A stretch of 64,000 nucleotides of DNA from Punica granatum (Eukaryota > Streptophyta > Magnoliopsida > Myrtales > Lythraceae): NCBI RefSeq assembly GCF_007655135.1, contig NC_045133.1, positions 17,767,845-17,831,844 on the forward strand, written 5' to 3'. The translations under genes were made by a program, and so were the position numbers. The notes below the pieces were generated by a model. It saw nothing but the letters and a program-made list of their open reading frames with translations, was not told the DNA's origin and did not search any database. Below, piece after piece: positions 12,691 through 24,626 of the stretch. Positions within the stretch are counted from its first letter, which is position 1. Each line of letters starts with the position of its first letter.

Positions 12691-13984
12691 TATTTTACAT
12701 TCTTGTAATAGGTCCACACGCCTCCTTTATAATCAGGAAAAAGAATAATACTTTCTGCTATTTACAATCTTTCATGTAGGCACGAGTTATTTTCAACTAG
12801 ACAATTATACTTTCATTATTATTTCTTATTAATGTAATAATAATGTTCGGATGAATATTTAAGCAAGAATCTTAGGAAGGGATGGGAAGGGAAGACACAG
12901 TTGTCCTTGCTCACCTCGCTGCTGGATAGGTGACGAGGTTGCTCCATCCGTGGACGTGGGACCCATGGAGTCCCCCCTGGCCGTTCGATCGGGAAGAGTC
13001 GTTTAATCCGATGGCCATGCACGAGCCCCCTGGAACTAGGCAAATAGAACATAGAGAGTGAGAATGGTCAAAAGGTAAACTTAATGGGAATGGAATAGTG
13101 AAAGGCAGCAATGTTGGCCTCATGGAAAGCAACCTTCATCTACCGCATAGTAGACGCGATAGACTTTAGAGGAAAGAAAACTTTGGAGTCTTCCATTTCT
13201 AATTTCCACTGCAAGGGGAAGGAAGCTTCGAAGTGGGGCCATACCACTTCTTTTTTTATCCCATCTTTATGACTTCTTTTCATTGCTTGATGTGTAATTT
13301 TTCTAGAAGATGTTGTCGCCACGGCCCGGGCTAGATACGGGAGTTGCGTGGAATTAGATGTCTTCCTAAGATTGTTGCTTAAAATCTAGCATGAGTATGT
13401 TTAACAAACAAATTTCATCATCAGTCAGTAAGTATTACCAACAAGACGAGACCATGCGAGATATTTTGAAAAATATAAGTATTGGTTTATTGTGTTAGAT
13501 CTTTTTATATATATTATTTTACTTAAACTGATATCATAAATTTAAATTTAAACTAGTGATTTTAGTCATATAAATACTAGGAGTATAGTGGGTACGTAAA
13601 CATCTCATAGTATTTATACATCACAATTTATAGGCAAGACTTGGTGTACTATGCTGATTAATTTTTATTTGTTTTGATAGTCCATATTATCTTCGACTAT
13701 ATTGGAGGAAAGTAAGAGAAAATATGAAATGTAGAGATAGCATCATAAAGTTCTTCAAATTTAGAAAACACACCTCGCTTCTTTAATCATCCCCTCGATT
13801 ACATGTGTCCCATCTCTAATTCCACTCGTCTTCTTTAATCACTTCTTTATTATTTCTTATTAATATAATAATAATGTTCGGATGGATATTTAAGGGATGC
13901 ATGGAGGTGATTCACTCCATCCAACCGCAACTTAACAAACAAATTTCATCATCAATCAGTAAGTATTACCAACAAGACGAGACC

Positions 13985-16900
13985 ATGCGAGATATTTGGG
14001 TCTTCCCCTTCCTCTTCCTCTTCCTCCTCTCTTTCCTGATCATCTCACGCCCTCTTGCATCTGCTGCTGCTGCTGTTCTCACCACATCATCCCAACATTA
14101 TCCAAGCCATATCAATGAATGCGATGCTCTGCTTCAGTTCAGCAGTTCATTCACTGTCACAAGAGATGCCTCCTATGAGCACTGCGACGACTGGTCCAAT
14201 ATTACTTCATATCCAAAGACGGCCTTGTGGAAGAATGGCACTGATTGCTGCTCGTGGGCTGGGGTCACTTGCCACCCAATGGCAGCACATAGAGTGATCG
14301 GGCTCGATCTCAGTTGCAGTCAGCTCAAAGGTACCCTCCATTCCAACAGCACCCTCTTTTTGCTCCCCAGTCTTCGGCGGCTCAACCTCGCCGGTAACGA
14401 TTTCTATGGCTCCCAAGGAATTTCACCTAAGTTCGGTATCTTTACCAGAATGGCTCATCTGAATCTCTCTCATTCTAACTTCTTCGGGCCCATTCCTCTA
14501 GAAATTTTTCACCTCTCCCGCCTAAGTACACTCGATCTCTCAGGCAGATTCTGGGACCTAACCATTGAAGATGACCGTAGTTTCAGATGGCTTATACATA
14601 ATCTCACACAGTTGAGAGAACTTATTCTTGATGGTACCGACATGTCTAGAGTTTCTCCTACGTCCCTAGCGAACTTCTCTTCTTCCAGTCTGACATCTTT
14701 GAGTCTTCGTGGCTGTCGTCTGGGAGGGATAGTTCCGATTGACATCTTCCATCTCCCAAACCTCTGCAGTCTCTTTCTTTCAAGTAATCATAATCTCAGG
14801 GGCACTCTACCCCAGACAAAAAACTGGACCAGTCCGCTCGTCTTCTTGGATCTATCGAGGACAGAGTTCGATGGGTCAGTTCCTGCCTCAGTGGGGAATC
14901 TGACATCCATGACCATTTTGGACTTCAGTGAGGCCCAATTTGCCGGTCCGATCCCACCGACCCTTGGAAACCTTGTCCACCTCACCCACTTGGACCTCCA
15001 CCATAACAATTTCAGCGGCACCATGGACTTTGAAATGTTTGCGCGGCTCAAAAATATCCAGTACCTTTTCCTCACAGAAAACAGTTACCTGAATATGTTG
15101 CTGCAAAGTGATGGCAACTGTTCCTTCCCCGTGCTCCAAAATCTGGATCTATCAACTTGCAGGTTGACCAAATTCCCATACTTCTTGAGTTCTTCCGCTG
15201 AGCTGAAAGGGTTGGTCCTCTCCAGAAACATGATCAGTGGAGGGATTCCTGAATGGTTTTGGAGAGTAGGGAGGGACACATTGACAAACTTGGACCTCTC
15301 AAACAACAATTTTAATGGTCCTCTACCTGACCCTCCTCCTTCGATAGTGGACTTCGATGCCTCAAGCAACAATTTCTCTGGAGAGATCCTATCTTCAATC
15401 TGCCAAGCCAGTTCACTAGAATACCTCGATCTCTCAAACAACAGACTCAATGGCACCATTCCGAGATGTTTGGGTGATTTAAAAAGCCTCTCGTTGCTCG
15501 TTGCCTCAAATAACAGTTTGACTGGCGAGATCCCATCTTCAGTCTGCCAGATGGGAAACTTAAGCCGCCTCTTCGAGTTGGATTTGAGCTACAATATGTT
15601 ACAAGGTCCATTGCCACAATCTCTAGCAAACTGTACGAGCTTGCAGATTTTATTTGTCAATCACAATGCAATATCTGATACATTCCCGCGCTGGCTAAAC
15701 GCTGTCTACGGGGTGCGGACTGTAGATTTACAGTCCAATAGGTTTCATGGAGCCATTGAAATTCCCCTCCCTCCGCAAATTTCATACTTGAGCCTCTCCA
15801 ACAATGAGTTTTCCGGACAGTTGCCAATAAATTTCTTTCTGAATTCAACTGCTAGTTTTGTTGACTTAGCCAGCAACAGTTTTAAAGGACCTCTCCCGAT
15901 TCCGTCACCATCCATTGGTTACTATTCCGTTTCAAAAAATGAGTTTAGTGGAGGCATTCCTTATCAGCTCTGCAACGCCACCAGGCTATTGATCATTACC
16001 CTGTCCAATAACCTCTTGACCGGCACCATTCCTCACTGTCTGATGAATTTTACTGACTTACTATCTGTATTGGATCTCCAAGCAAATCAAGTTGTAGGTC
16101 AGATGCCAGAGATAATTTCCCCTGGAAACAACTCGATCAAGACAATCCGCTTAGGTCAAAATCAACTCAAAGGGACGTTGCCACGATCTTTGACATGTTG
16201 CAAGAATTTGCAAGTATTGGATCTCGGCGAAAATGAGTTAGAGGGCCACTTCCCTTACTGGTTGGATACCCTTCCAAATCTGCAAGTTCTTATCCTGAGA
16301 TCCAACAAGTTCCATAGTTCGGTGGATAGTTCCAAGAGAACTAGTAATCCCTTCCCTCAGTTACACATCTTGGACCTCTCTAACAATAGCTTTTCCGGTC
16401 AACTGCCAGCTGAGTACATTGCCAACTTAATAGCCATGAAGAATGAAGAGAAAGGTGGTTTACGTTATATGGGTGGCTTCTCCTATGAAGATACCATTAC
16501 AGTGTTCGTGAAAGGGACGGAGTTGGTGCTGGTGAAAATTATGACCGTGTTTACAACCATCGACTTCTCAAGAAACTTCTTTGAAGGAGAGATCCCAGAA
16601 GCAATCGGAGATCTGAAAGCACTCAAGGGACTCAACTTTTCTCACAACAATCTGACTGGCAGCATCCCTTCTTCTGTGGGGAAGCTTACTAATCTGGAGT
16701 GGCTAGACCTATCCTCGAACAAGCTCGATGGGGAGATCCCCAGAGGAATTGCGGATCTTACGTCACTCACCACCTTGAATCTCTCCTATAACCAGCTTGT
16801 TGGACCGATTCCTCGTGGCCCGCAAATGGATACATTCAACCACTCCTTTGACGGGAATCCCAGCCTGTGCGGTCCTCCGTTGTCAGATACATGTGATACT

Positions 16901-17270
16901 TCGAAGCAGTCACCACCGCATTCAACTTTCCCTGAAGAAGAAGAAGAAGAAGAAGAAGAAGGGCATTGGATTGAATGGAGGGCAATGGCAATGGGATCAG
17001 GATGCGGACTCATCCTCGGGATATCAGTAGGATATATTATGCTGGAATTCGGGAGACCGAGATGGTTGGTGAGAATGGTTGAGAGGAAAAAGCGTAGGAA
17101 AACAAACAGGCTGAATAGAAATGCGGCTCCGAGAAATCCTGCGAGGTACTTTTTCATGGAAGATTTTCCATTTATATATAAAATGGCCATAAAAATGCAC
17201 GGTTTTTGCTCAACTTAATTTTCTAACTGTAAAAGACAAAATAATCAGGAGGAGCACCAGAGGCCAGTGA
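13985..17270 (+). CDS. LRR receptor-like protein (RLP, Cf/RLP12 type)
   Basis: A plasma-membrane LRR receptor without a kinase, of the class that perceives microbial or developmental ligands with SOBIR1/BAK1-type partners. I start at ATG 13985, 37 codons inside the longest frame, because a clean signal peptide (MRDIWVFPFLFLFLLSFLII) follows. Next come the N-terminal cap cysteines (Cys46, Cys67, and a WKNGTDCCSWAGVTC cap, residues 82-96) and then about 28-30 LRRs (LDLSxNxxxGxIP type). An island lies at about residues 828-860 (YEDTITVFVKG), followed by the last LRRs and a GNPSLCGPPL cap. A nine-residue glutamate run (about 984-992), one TM helix (about 1004-1023) and a basic tail end the protein. 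Without splicing, the frame ends at 17218. I favour a 103-nt intron at 17146-17248, giving the tail NPARRSTRGQ and 1060 residues. That last exon is also preserved in the copy at 20.95 kb. Confidence 0.93.
16935..16962 (+). repeat. GAA microsatellite inside the RLP coding region
   Basis: Repeated GAA codons encode the acidic run just outside the membrane helix. Acidic stretches at this position are typical of RLPs. A pure trinucleotide run is likely to vary in length between alleles without shifting the frame. Confidence 0.85.
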
Positions 17271-17462
17271 GATCGGAGACCAGGCAAAAAATGGTACATG
17301 GAGGCCCCATCGAGGGGAATAGCAATTTATCGGTGAAGTAGACAGCTAAACAGCCTTATTCCATAAGCATTTTTATTTTTGTTCTCATTTTGGGTTTGAA
17401 GAGGAATGGCAATACCAATGTGCCTTTTCAGCTGAATCTTAATCATAATATGGAGTATCCTT
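17249..17462 (+). repeat. RLP last exon and 3' flank (source of the copy at 20.95 kb)
   Basis: From GGAGCACCAGAGGCCAGTGA to TAATCATAATATGGAGTATC this stretch aligns with about 20957-21182. Homology starts at the predicted exon 2 boundary, which supports the exon call. Confidence 0.8.
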
Positions 17463-17697
17463 TTTGACTCAATAAATATATTGAAGAATCTAATTGAAAT
17501 TAAAGCCATCTAATCCGAGTCTTTCGAGTTATTAAACAAAGTGGGACACACTTATGTCCAATCATTTTCCTGTTCAAGGCAGAGATGAATCTGCGGAACT
17601 AAATCTACGAAACTGAAGGATCCTTAATATATCAACAGAACAAAGACTCCGACATTTCTGTCCATGTTATTTATGGCCCAAATCGTTGCTTCCTGAC

Positions 17698-18235
17698 CAC
17701 TAAAAAAGAATTGAGGCCACTAATAAACAGCTCAACAGATTGGCACCAATGATTACAAGTTCGGTGCCACTTCATGGATCAATCTTCCTTTTTCATCTAA
17801 CAAGGTCTGGAGCCACATCGTCCTATGAATTCCATTAACAGACATAAATTGTTCAAGAGTATCTATCTGCACTTCAGCATCGCCACAAGCTCCTGCCCTG
17901 CCTGCCCCTGTTACTACATTCTTCTGCACCATCATTAAACTCGAGAGGTCACATGATGAAGAATTTCTCGCATTCCACAGATAAGTCAGAATTTTCAAGA
18001 TCAAAATGATATGTAATTCATACAAAAACCTCTCTATACAATGCTATGTCCAATAAGGATAAAAATAAAGAAAGATTATTTATGGTCATCAATCTCAGTT
18101 TTAGAAAGGACATACAACAATATTCAAACCGTTTCTTTTCTTTTTTCCAACTAAGTATACAGCGGAACGTTCGTAAGGATATAGAGAATTTTCTCAGCTA
18201 TCTGTCGATCCCACCTTACCCCTGAGAAACGCTAA
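17698..18235. repeat. Repeat fragment D, copy 2, longest minus-strand frame
   Basis: The minus strand (18025 down to 17753) encodes 90 residues including ILTYLWNARNSSSCDLSSL, GRAGACGDAEVQIDTLEQF, GIHRTMWLQTLLDEKGRL and IHEVAPNL. In copy 1 the same protein sequence is split by a frame change but continues past LLDEKGRLIDEV. I do not recognise the family. Conservation of the frame over two copies suggests a real exon in the ancestor. Confidence 0.72.
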
Positions 18236-18236
18236 T

Positions 18237-19165
18237 TTGACTCCATGGTAATCCATCAATCCCATAGTTTTAATTTTTTTTTCTCAAATCTATCCCGGGT
18301 AAAGGGCCATAATGGTAAGGATGGGCCCACTTACATTCCACGTCAGCAACGCCATTAAAAATTGACAGACAAATTGCGTCCGGGATAGATCTGGAATAAT
18401 ATGGACGCCATGAGCCTTTTTAGGTAATTTTTAAACCGTGAGATAAATTTGAGAAAATGGTCAAATCATGTGATATATGTCACTTGTAATTAGAAGAAAT
18501 CCATTACCCAGTTGCCTTAATTTACACTCCAAATTTAAATAGACCTCCATAGGAAAAAAAAGTAAAAAAGGCGAAGTAAAATTTCTCACCTGTCGACTCT
18601 TTCTTATCCCTAAGACACGCTAATTTGAAAGAGAGTTTAATCAAGAAGACTAAGACTCGGGTGGGATGACTCCATTACCATCCATCTCCACAAGTCCATA
18701 CTATATCATCTCTAATATATGCAGTTCTATATATTACTTATTATTTCATTCATCTCTACTGTATTTAACATTTGTTCATTCATCCAGTCGATCACCTTCT
18801 TCCATCATGTCTAAAATATATTCATTCGCCACAACTTGAGACGGAAAAATCACCTAGTCTTTGAGTCATCACCTAGTTGATGCAAATCAATTGGATATAT
18901 GTATTATTTAGGTTAGACTAATTTTCCGTGCATCCTAAAGCAATAGGACCATATGAAAGTGACACGATATTTTGTATCTACAGAGGAAGTAAAAATTTGG
19001 GAAGGGAAAAACAGAAGATATAACAATTTCGTAGCATAGTGCTAAAGCGTGAGGAAACTAACAATTATACAGCATCCATGTACGGGAGAAAAACGATAAG
19101 GAAACCGCAATGAAACCATCCGTAAGGACAATGTAGTAGTAAAGGAAAAGAAATCTGGAATCGCT
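18237..19165. repeat. Truncated MITE plus repeat unit F, copy C
   Basis: Starts with the truncated MITE (TTTTCTCAAATCTATCCCGG, AAAGGGCC, ACGTCAGCAACG) and then follows unit F to the CCATCCGTAAGGACAA end, collinear with 5935-6850. Together with D copy 2 it reproduces the order D-MITE-F seen at 5385-6850. Confidence 0.78.
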
Positions 19166-20956
19166 GAGCATTGCATCTCCTGAAAACCCACCATTTCTTA
19201 TCTGAAAACGACCTCATGGAATAATGGGGCAAGATTTGACAAATTAAACATGGAGAATCGACCTCATGAATTAGATATGCATCATTGTACTACACCATCT
19301 TTTTTACCTTTTATTCAAATTGTATGATACATAGGCCTAAAATGTGTATATATATACATATATATATTATACATACAAGTAATTATTTGAAAAAATTCTA
19401 GGTCATTACTTATAATTCAAATATATCTATACTAAATATAAAAGTACGAAGTTTAACAAAGTGTTTCTCCACATTTCAAAATACTAAAACTACCCTAAAG
19501 TACGAAGCTTAACAAAATATTCCTTCATATTTCATAATACCAAAACTACCCTTCAATGTTTCGAGAAAAGTCCCCTCCCCTATCATCAACCTTCCTTCAA
19601 CGACGATGAGGCATAACTCATGATACAGGTTAGTGTCTCTCCGATAGCAATAACTGAATACGAGGAGCCTTCCTTCGGATAGCCATCCTTTCTTGTTCCT
19701 TTTTAATTTAACATCTCCCTAATAATTAAAATAACTTTATTTTCCGAAAAAATAATAATTAAATGAGTAATTCTCTCCTAATAAAGATCCTCTCGTCCAT
19801 TTTCACACTTATATTGGATTGATATGCTAAAAAAAATAACTAAAAAGAAAAGATAGCAAAGGTGAGAAATCTCATTTAAAAACAAAAAGGAAAAAGAGAG
19901 AGAGGCTCTAAGAGACACAAGCCAAAGAGCCCATCTTAACATATATTCCCTGGGGATTCATACTCGAGACTTGAGAGTCTCCAAATCATATATGAGTGAG
20001 CTTGGAACCACTAGACTATCACCCTCGATGGTGAAAAACAAGTGCAATTGAAAGTTGTAAATGGTAACGCCACACAAAACTCTTGCCATTACCATTTGTA
20101 TCATTCTTAAGGTCTGTGGCTTCAAAAGCAATCACTAAATATATATTTCTCTCTCCTCGTATTTTTTTCCCTCTCCATTCATTTTATACATAGGTATAGA
20201 ATATATAGATCATGATCATCAAAATCTATTTATAAAAGTATGGAGTTTATTATTGTGTTTGTTCACATTTCAAAATTTCCATTTTATCCTTCCATGTATG
20301 TAGACAGTTTTCTTAATTCCTATTTTGTTGATTCAATGTACGTGAATATATTCCTAGACTCCATTAACTAATTCAATGGATGGCGATATATTTTTAATTT
20401 TCTATTTGAAATACATCATTACCCTTCATATTAGTGTCCATTAAAAAAAGAAAAGTGCCTTATAGAAATTCAACTATATAACTCACAAAGGTATTTTTGC
20501 ACTTACAGCTGCCAATTGTGTCTCCTAAATCACAATTAAATCATGGGGCTTTCCCAATTCAAAAGGACACGGTGCATCTATATATATATATATATAGATA
20601 TATACCTCTATATCTCTATTTTTTAATAATAAAAATCAATCAATTGTATCCAATATAAAATAATAGATACAGTATCAAAGAGTGCTGGTAAATTTGATAA
20701 TAAAATACATATTTTATAATATTTTTGTCAATAAATCTTTTATTCAGGTATAATAATAAAATAAAAATTTTAATTATTTATAATTTATAACATCTATAAA
20801 ATATAAATCTTTTAAAGTGTTTCTCGATTTTTACTTTCTAAAAAATACCCTTTCAACTTCGAAAAGTATGCATTTATATATCTCTATATGTCTATTCAAT
20901 TATAATTTTCTAACATAAAACTGAATGTATCTCTATACATGCAAAAAATAAAGATA
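19166..20956. other. Intergenic with Helitron-like and SINE remnants
   Basis: From about 19425 there is TATCTATACTAAATATAAAA and then a repeated block (AGTACGAAGYTTAACAAA, CACATTTCAAAATAC-like, AAACTACCCT) at about 19442-19500 and 19498-19555. A related block lies at about 20235-20310. Such TCTATACTA...AAAG starts are common in plant Helitron remnants. A tRNA-derived SINE (19895-20040) is listed separately. No gene is supported. Confidence 0.4.
19895..20040 (-). repeat. tRNA-derived SINE (reverse strand)
   Basis: Reading the minus strand from 20035, GGGTGATAGTCTAGTGGTTC is an A-box-like sequence. About 40 bases later TCTCGAGTATGAATCCCC is a B box (compare GGTTCGAATCC). A purine/pyrimidine tail follows. 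This family is distinct from the SINEs at 28.7 kb and 46-49 kb. Confidence 0.6.
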
Positions 20957-21182
20957 CGTGGAGCACCAGAGCCCAATGAGCTGGGAGATCAGGCAAAAAA
21001 TGGTACGTGGAGGCTCCATCGAGGGGAATGGCAATTTATCGGTCTGAAGTGGAAGCTAAACAACTCTATTCCATAAGCATTTTTATTTTTATTTTTATTT
21101 TTGTTCTTGTTTTGGGTTTGAAGTGGAATGGCAATACCAATGTGCGTTCTCAGCTGAATTTTAATCACAATATGGAATATCA
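20957..21182 (+). pseudogene. Relic of an RLP 3' end (last exon plus 3' flank)
   Basis: TGGAGCACCAGAGCCCAATGA corresponds to the RLP terminal exon (R-S-T-R-A-Q-stop in place of R-S-T-R-G-Q-stop). It is followed by the same 3' flank (GAGGGGAATGGCAATTTATC, CATAAGCATTTTTATTTTT, AATGGCAATACCAATGTG). No LRR coding sequence remains upstream. It fuses directly to fragment D copy 3, whereas in the parental order about 235 bp separate the two. Confidence 0.75.
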
Positions 21183-21530
21183 TCTGACAAGGTCTGGAGC
21201 CACATCGTGCTGTGAATTCCATGAACTATAAATTGTTCAGAGTACTGCACTTCAGCATCGCCACAAGCTCCTCCTGCTCAGCCTTCCTCTATTCTTGCAT
21301 TCTTCTGCACCATGATTAAACTTGGGAGGTCACATGATGAAGAGTTTCTCACATTCCACAGATAAGTCATAATTTTCCGGATCAAAATGATCTATAATTC
21401 AAGCAAAAACTCTTTATACAATGCTATGTTTGATAAGGATAAAAATGAAGAAAGATTAATTATGGTTCAATCTCAGTTTGAGAATGGACATACAACGGTA
21501 TCCGAACAGTTTCTTTTCTTTTTATGCATC
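21183..21530. repeat. Repeat fragment D, copy 3
   Basis: Collinear with 5485-5810 and 17797-18140: ACAAGGTCTGGAGCCACATC, CTTCAGCATCGCCACAAGCT, TCACATGATGAAGA, AGATAAGTCA. It carries several indels relative to the other copies, so the minus-strand frame is broken. The MITE and unit F do not follow it. Confidence 0.75.
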
Positions 21531-23356
21531 ATCTTCATTGCGTGCACAAGGGAATACGGGAAAACCCAAAAGCAACCTACTATAGTGCATACCTCTTCTA
21601 TGTATGTTGTGCGACTCAATTCAGTACTATGGAACTTGAGATGAGCTTTTCATTTTCTCAAGCTGGATTGTTAGCCTAATCGAGTTTTTCTAGTAAAATA
21701 CATATGTTACCCTTCAACTGAAATATCCCAAACTTATGGTCCAACTCGAGTTATAAATCCATGAGATTGGCGATTGGGCTTTTCTCACTATCCTCTTCAA
21801 CCCCAACTGGCACAACCCTTGTTAATAAATCCATAAAATGAAGTATTCATGTAATAATATTGGGGAAATTATTCATTTAAATTCTGTTTGGATATGGTTC
21901 ATTAAGGATATGAGAGGGAAGAGAGAGGAAGGAGGGAAAGGGAAATAGAGAGTAAATACTAACCCTGTTTGGATATAGCTTCATAAGGGGAGAGAAGGGA
22001 AGGGAAGGGAAAAATTAGCCTTATTTGAAAATTTTGTAATGGACGAACTTTAATTATTCTTTTGATCTCCTTTCAACCCCAAATCGGTATTAAAAGAAAA
22101 TTGATGTCTAGAGGGGAATCAAGGTAAGTAACTCCCCTCATTTTATTTCCCCTACATTAAAATCATAAAAACCAAATATGAGAAATTTTTCTCTTTCCTT
22201 CAGTTCCCCTATTTTACCTCCAATCCAAACAGTGTTTTAGTCTATGCCCACTTCTTTTGTCCTTTTATTTTTTTTATTTTTCTTTTGTTTTCATCATGAA
22301 CCTTATATTGTTTTTCTGTTTTTCCCCTCCCGTTAACTTTTCAATCAACTTTGCCGAGTTGGCTTCCCTTGGGTGCTTAGTTAATGACACATAAGCTATT
22401 TTCCATTTGCTCCACTTGAATTAGATTGAGCAATTGGTATTCATAAAAATAAAAAATAAAAAATAAAAAATAAGCAGTTGGCAGTGTTAAAATGTGTTGT
22501 TTATGTGCCGCACATTTTGATTTTCTCGGACGCTCGGAAGTCTTTGAAACAGTTTGGAACGAGTGACTAATGAAGAGAATTTGAAGAAAAGAGTCGGAAT
22601 GACATTTTGCCAATTTTGTTGCGGTAACGTGCACACCGAAATTTCGTCTCATCGGGGTTCGCATACGTGCATGATGATTGCACAACTTGGAAGTGTTCAC
22701 CTTCCCAGGGGATGCGTGATGGACATGCATGATGGTGGTGGTGGTGGTGGTTTTTTTTATATTATTTTATTTTTTTAGGTATCTCAAGTTTTCATTCCCG
22801 CAAAACTGCTACAGAAAAAGCCCACCGTCGAAAATTCTTGTTGTATGGTGAAAAAATAGACATGTTGTAGGGTGATTTCTTTTCTTTTTGACATATGGTG
22901 AAATTATTTCATTTTATACTACGATGCGAAAATAAATAAAAAACCATGATATATGGTGTTATTTTTCAAAAAAGATGAAGGATACAACTAGAAAAGTGAA
23001 CAAAATACATGACTAATTATATAGTACCGAAAAAAGTATTCATTTAAAAAAATGTTAGTTTCAAATTTCAAGATATATATATATATATATATACACGCAC
23101 GTATATAGACATTGCTCTATTTTCTAAATATAGCAAACAATGAAAGTTGTTAAAAATTAAGGTATGTGCTTTTAGATTATTTTTTATTGACAATTGTGTA
23201 TTTTCCTTTAGTTTTTTGTTTCTCTGGTAAGATTTTTCCTTCAGTTTTTCATCATTTAGAAAAAAAAAGAAATTGATAAAATTACGAAAAATAAAAAGGA
23301 AAACAAACAAGACTTACAACATTACTTTAGTGGTGGCCAATTAAGACTCGACCTCT
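21531..23356. other. Intergenic, no gene seen
   Basis: Contains a short duplicated purine-rich phrase (GGATATRGYTTCATAAGG-like) at about 21890-21990, a (GGT)n run at about 22732-22750 and a (TA)n run at about 23073-23092. The small open frames overlapping the (GGT)n run show no codon-level signal. Confidence 0.4.
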
Positions 23357-23648
23357 GCTTCGTTTGGTTTAAAAAAATAATTTAAAAATTTTAACTCTAA
23401 CTTTAACTCTGCTCACTACACAACAAAAATCAATAACACAATTATTACTTTTCCCTTTTTCTTCAATTTTTTAACCATTCAATTCAATTTTTAATATTAA
23501 ATTTTATAAACTATTCATTACTTTTTACACAATTCAATAACACAATAATTACTATTCATACTTTTTCTTATAATTCAACAACACAATTATTACAATCCAA
23601 TTAAAATCAAAACTCAACTTTATTTCACTCTAAAACCAAACGCACCAT
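23357..23648 (-). mobile_element. MITE of the GTGCGTTTGG family
   Basis: The minus strand starts GGTGCGTTTGGTTTTAGAG and matches the element in SELENOF intron 2 (57489-57785) through most of its length: TTGAATTGAATGGTTAAAA, ATTGTGTTGTTGAATTAT, AATGAATAGTT. The ends are short inverted repeats (GTTTGGTTT ... AACCAAAC). It is non-coding. The superfamily (hAT-like or PIF-like) is undecided because no clear target-site duplication was found. Confidence 0.7.
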
Positions 23649-23883
23649 CTTCTCCTCAAGCAAATCCACAAATCCCGGTATAGTGGCAGACCCCTATCTC
23701 CAGCCATAATTCCTCTTTGAGCATTTTTTTTTTCTTTTCAATTTTTCCAATCGGTATTTTCTAGAATTATTTTTATCTTTTCAAAATTAAAAAAAAAAGG
23801 ATGGAAAGGTTAATAAAATTTAGAAGTAGTTATAGATAAAATAATTTAAAAGTGCATGTTTTAAATTTTAACTCTCATTTCTT

Positions 23884-23925
23884 ACTATACTAGGTTGCCA
23901 CTCGCACGATACCGCGAGTCAAAAT
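23884..23925 (+). mobile_element. Helitron-like end motif
   Basis: CTATACTAGGTTGCCACTCG followed by CACGATACCGCGAGTC resembles the 5' ends and GC-rich palindromes of plant Helitrons (CTATACTAGGGTG...GCGCGGGT). Only this end is visible. Confidence 0.35.
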
Positions 23926-24273
23926 ATTTTTCTTCAATTTTTAATTTGAATTTTCAATAATTTAATTAGCAAATCATGACCATAATATAATAGGCCTTAA
24001 GTAGACCATTAATTTTAAAACTTTACTCGTAATAAGAGTAAAGTTTGTCTACTTAAAATTAGTGTCGCCGTTACAGCTAATCAATCAAGTGAGAATTAGT
24101 CTCAGTCAACGGATTAGTTTAAATTTGTGTTAATCCATAGAAGGATATTTCTAAAATCTTATATCAAAAGATGCCCTTTAAATTGGCGATACATTGAAAT
24201 CGGGCATGTTACCTACGTTCGTTGTTTTAAGTGATTTCATGTTGTGATTGGAGAGAAAGATTTATTCTTTATT

Positions 24274-24590
24274 GGACTGATCCTAGTTGAACCTATATTA
24301 ATTGGATTTGATCGACGTTCAGATATAGGTGGTGTTTTGTTAAAAAAAAAATAGTTTGTACACTTACATTAAATAATAAATAAATTAATGAAATCCTCTT
24401 TGAACATAAATTAATCGGGTTCGAAAGACTTTTGAATATCAAATGGTTGTCCCAAATAAAAGTTTACGTACTTATATTAAATTTATTATTAATGGAATCC
24501 TCGTTGAACATATATTAATCGGATTTGTAGGATTTTTGAATATCAAGTGGTGTCCTAAATAAAAGTTTATATACTTATATTGAAAACTTA
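24274..24590. repeat. Degenerate tandem repeat, about 3 units of roughly 105 bp
   Basis: Three successive units share TTGAACATAWATTAATCGG (first unit TTGAACCTATATTAATTGG), then a TTTTGAATATCAARTGGT-like part (degenerate in unit 1), then AAATAAAAGTTTAYRTACTT and ATATTAAA. Confidence 0.65.
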
Positions 24591-24626
24591 GAAATTTGAA
24601 ATAAAAAGTTTAAGATTAAAAAAAAG

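Larger units (their letters stand above)
11951..13466 (+). repeat. Duplicated RLP promoter and truncated start (outer copy)
   Basis: Three blocks here match the region just upstream of the intact RLP: 11951-12329 with 13460-13834, 12811-12863 with 13843-13893, and 13401-13466 with 13932-13997. The last block includes the RLP initiation context ACCATGCGAGATATTT (ATG at 13454). After four codons (MRDI) it runs directly into the inner promoter copy and stops. The outer copy contains two segments (12330-12810 and 12864-13400) that the inner copy lacks. The second of these is noticeably richer in GC than its surroundings. This is the scar of a local tandem duplication. Confidence 0.82.

Noticed and set aside
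19895..20040. Functional tRNA gene
   Set aside because: Only A- and B-box-like promoter motifs are present; the arms do not fold into a cloverleaf, so it is called a SINE.
22377..22778. 117-codon minus-strand and 74-codon plus-strand frames
   Set aside because: Mutually overlapping, run into low-complexity sequence, and show no domain.
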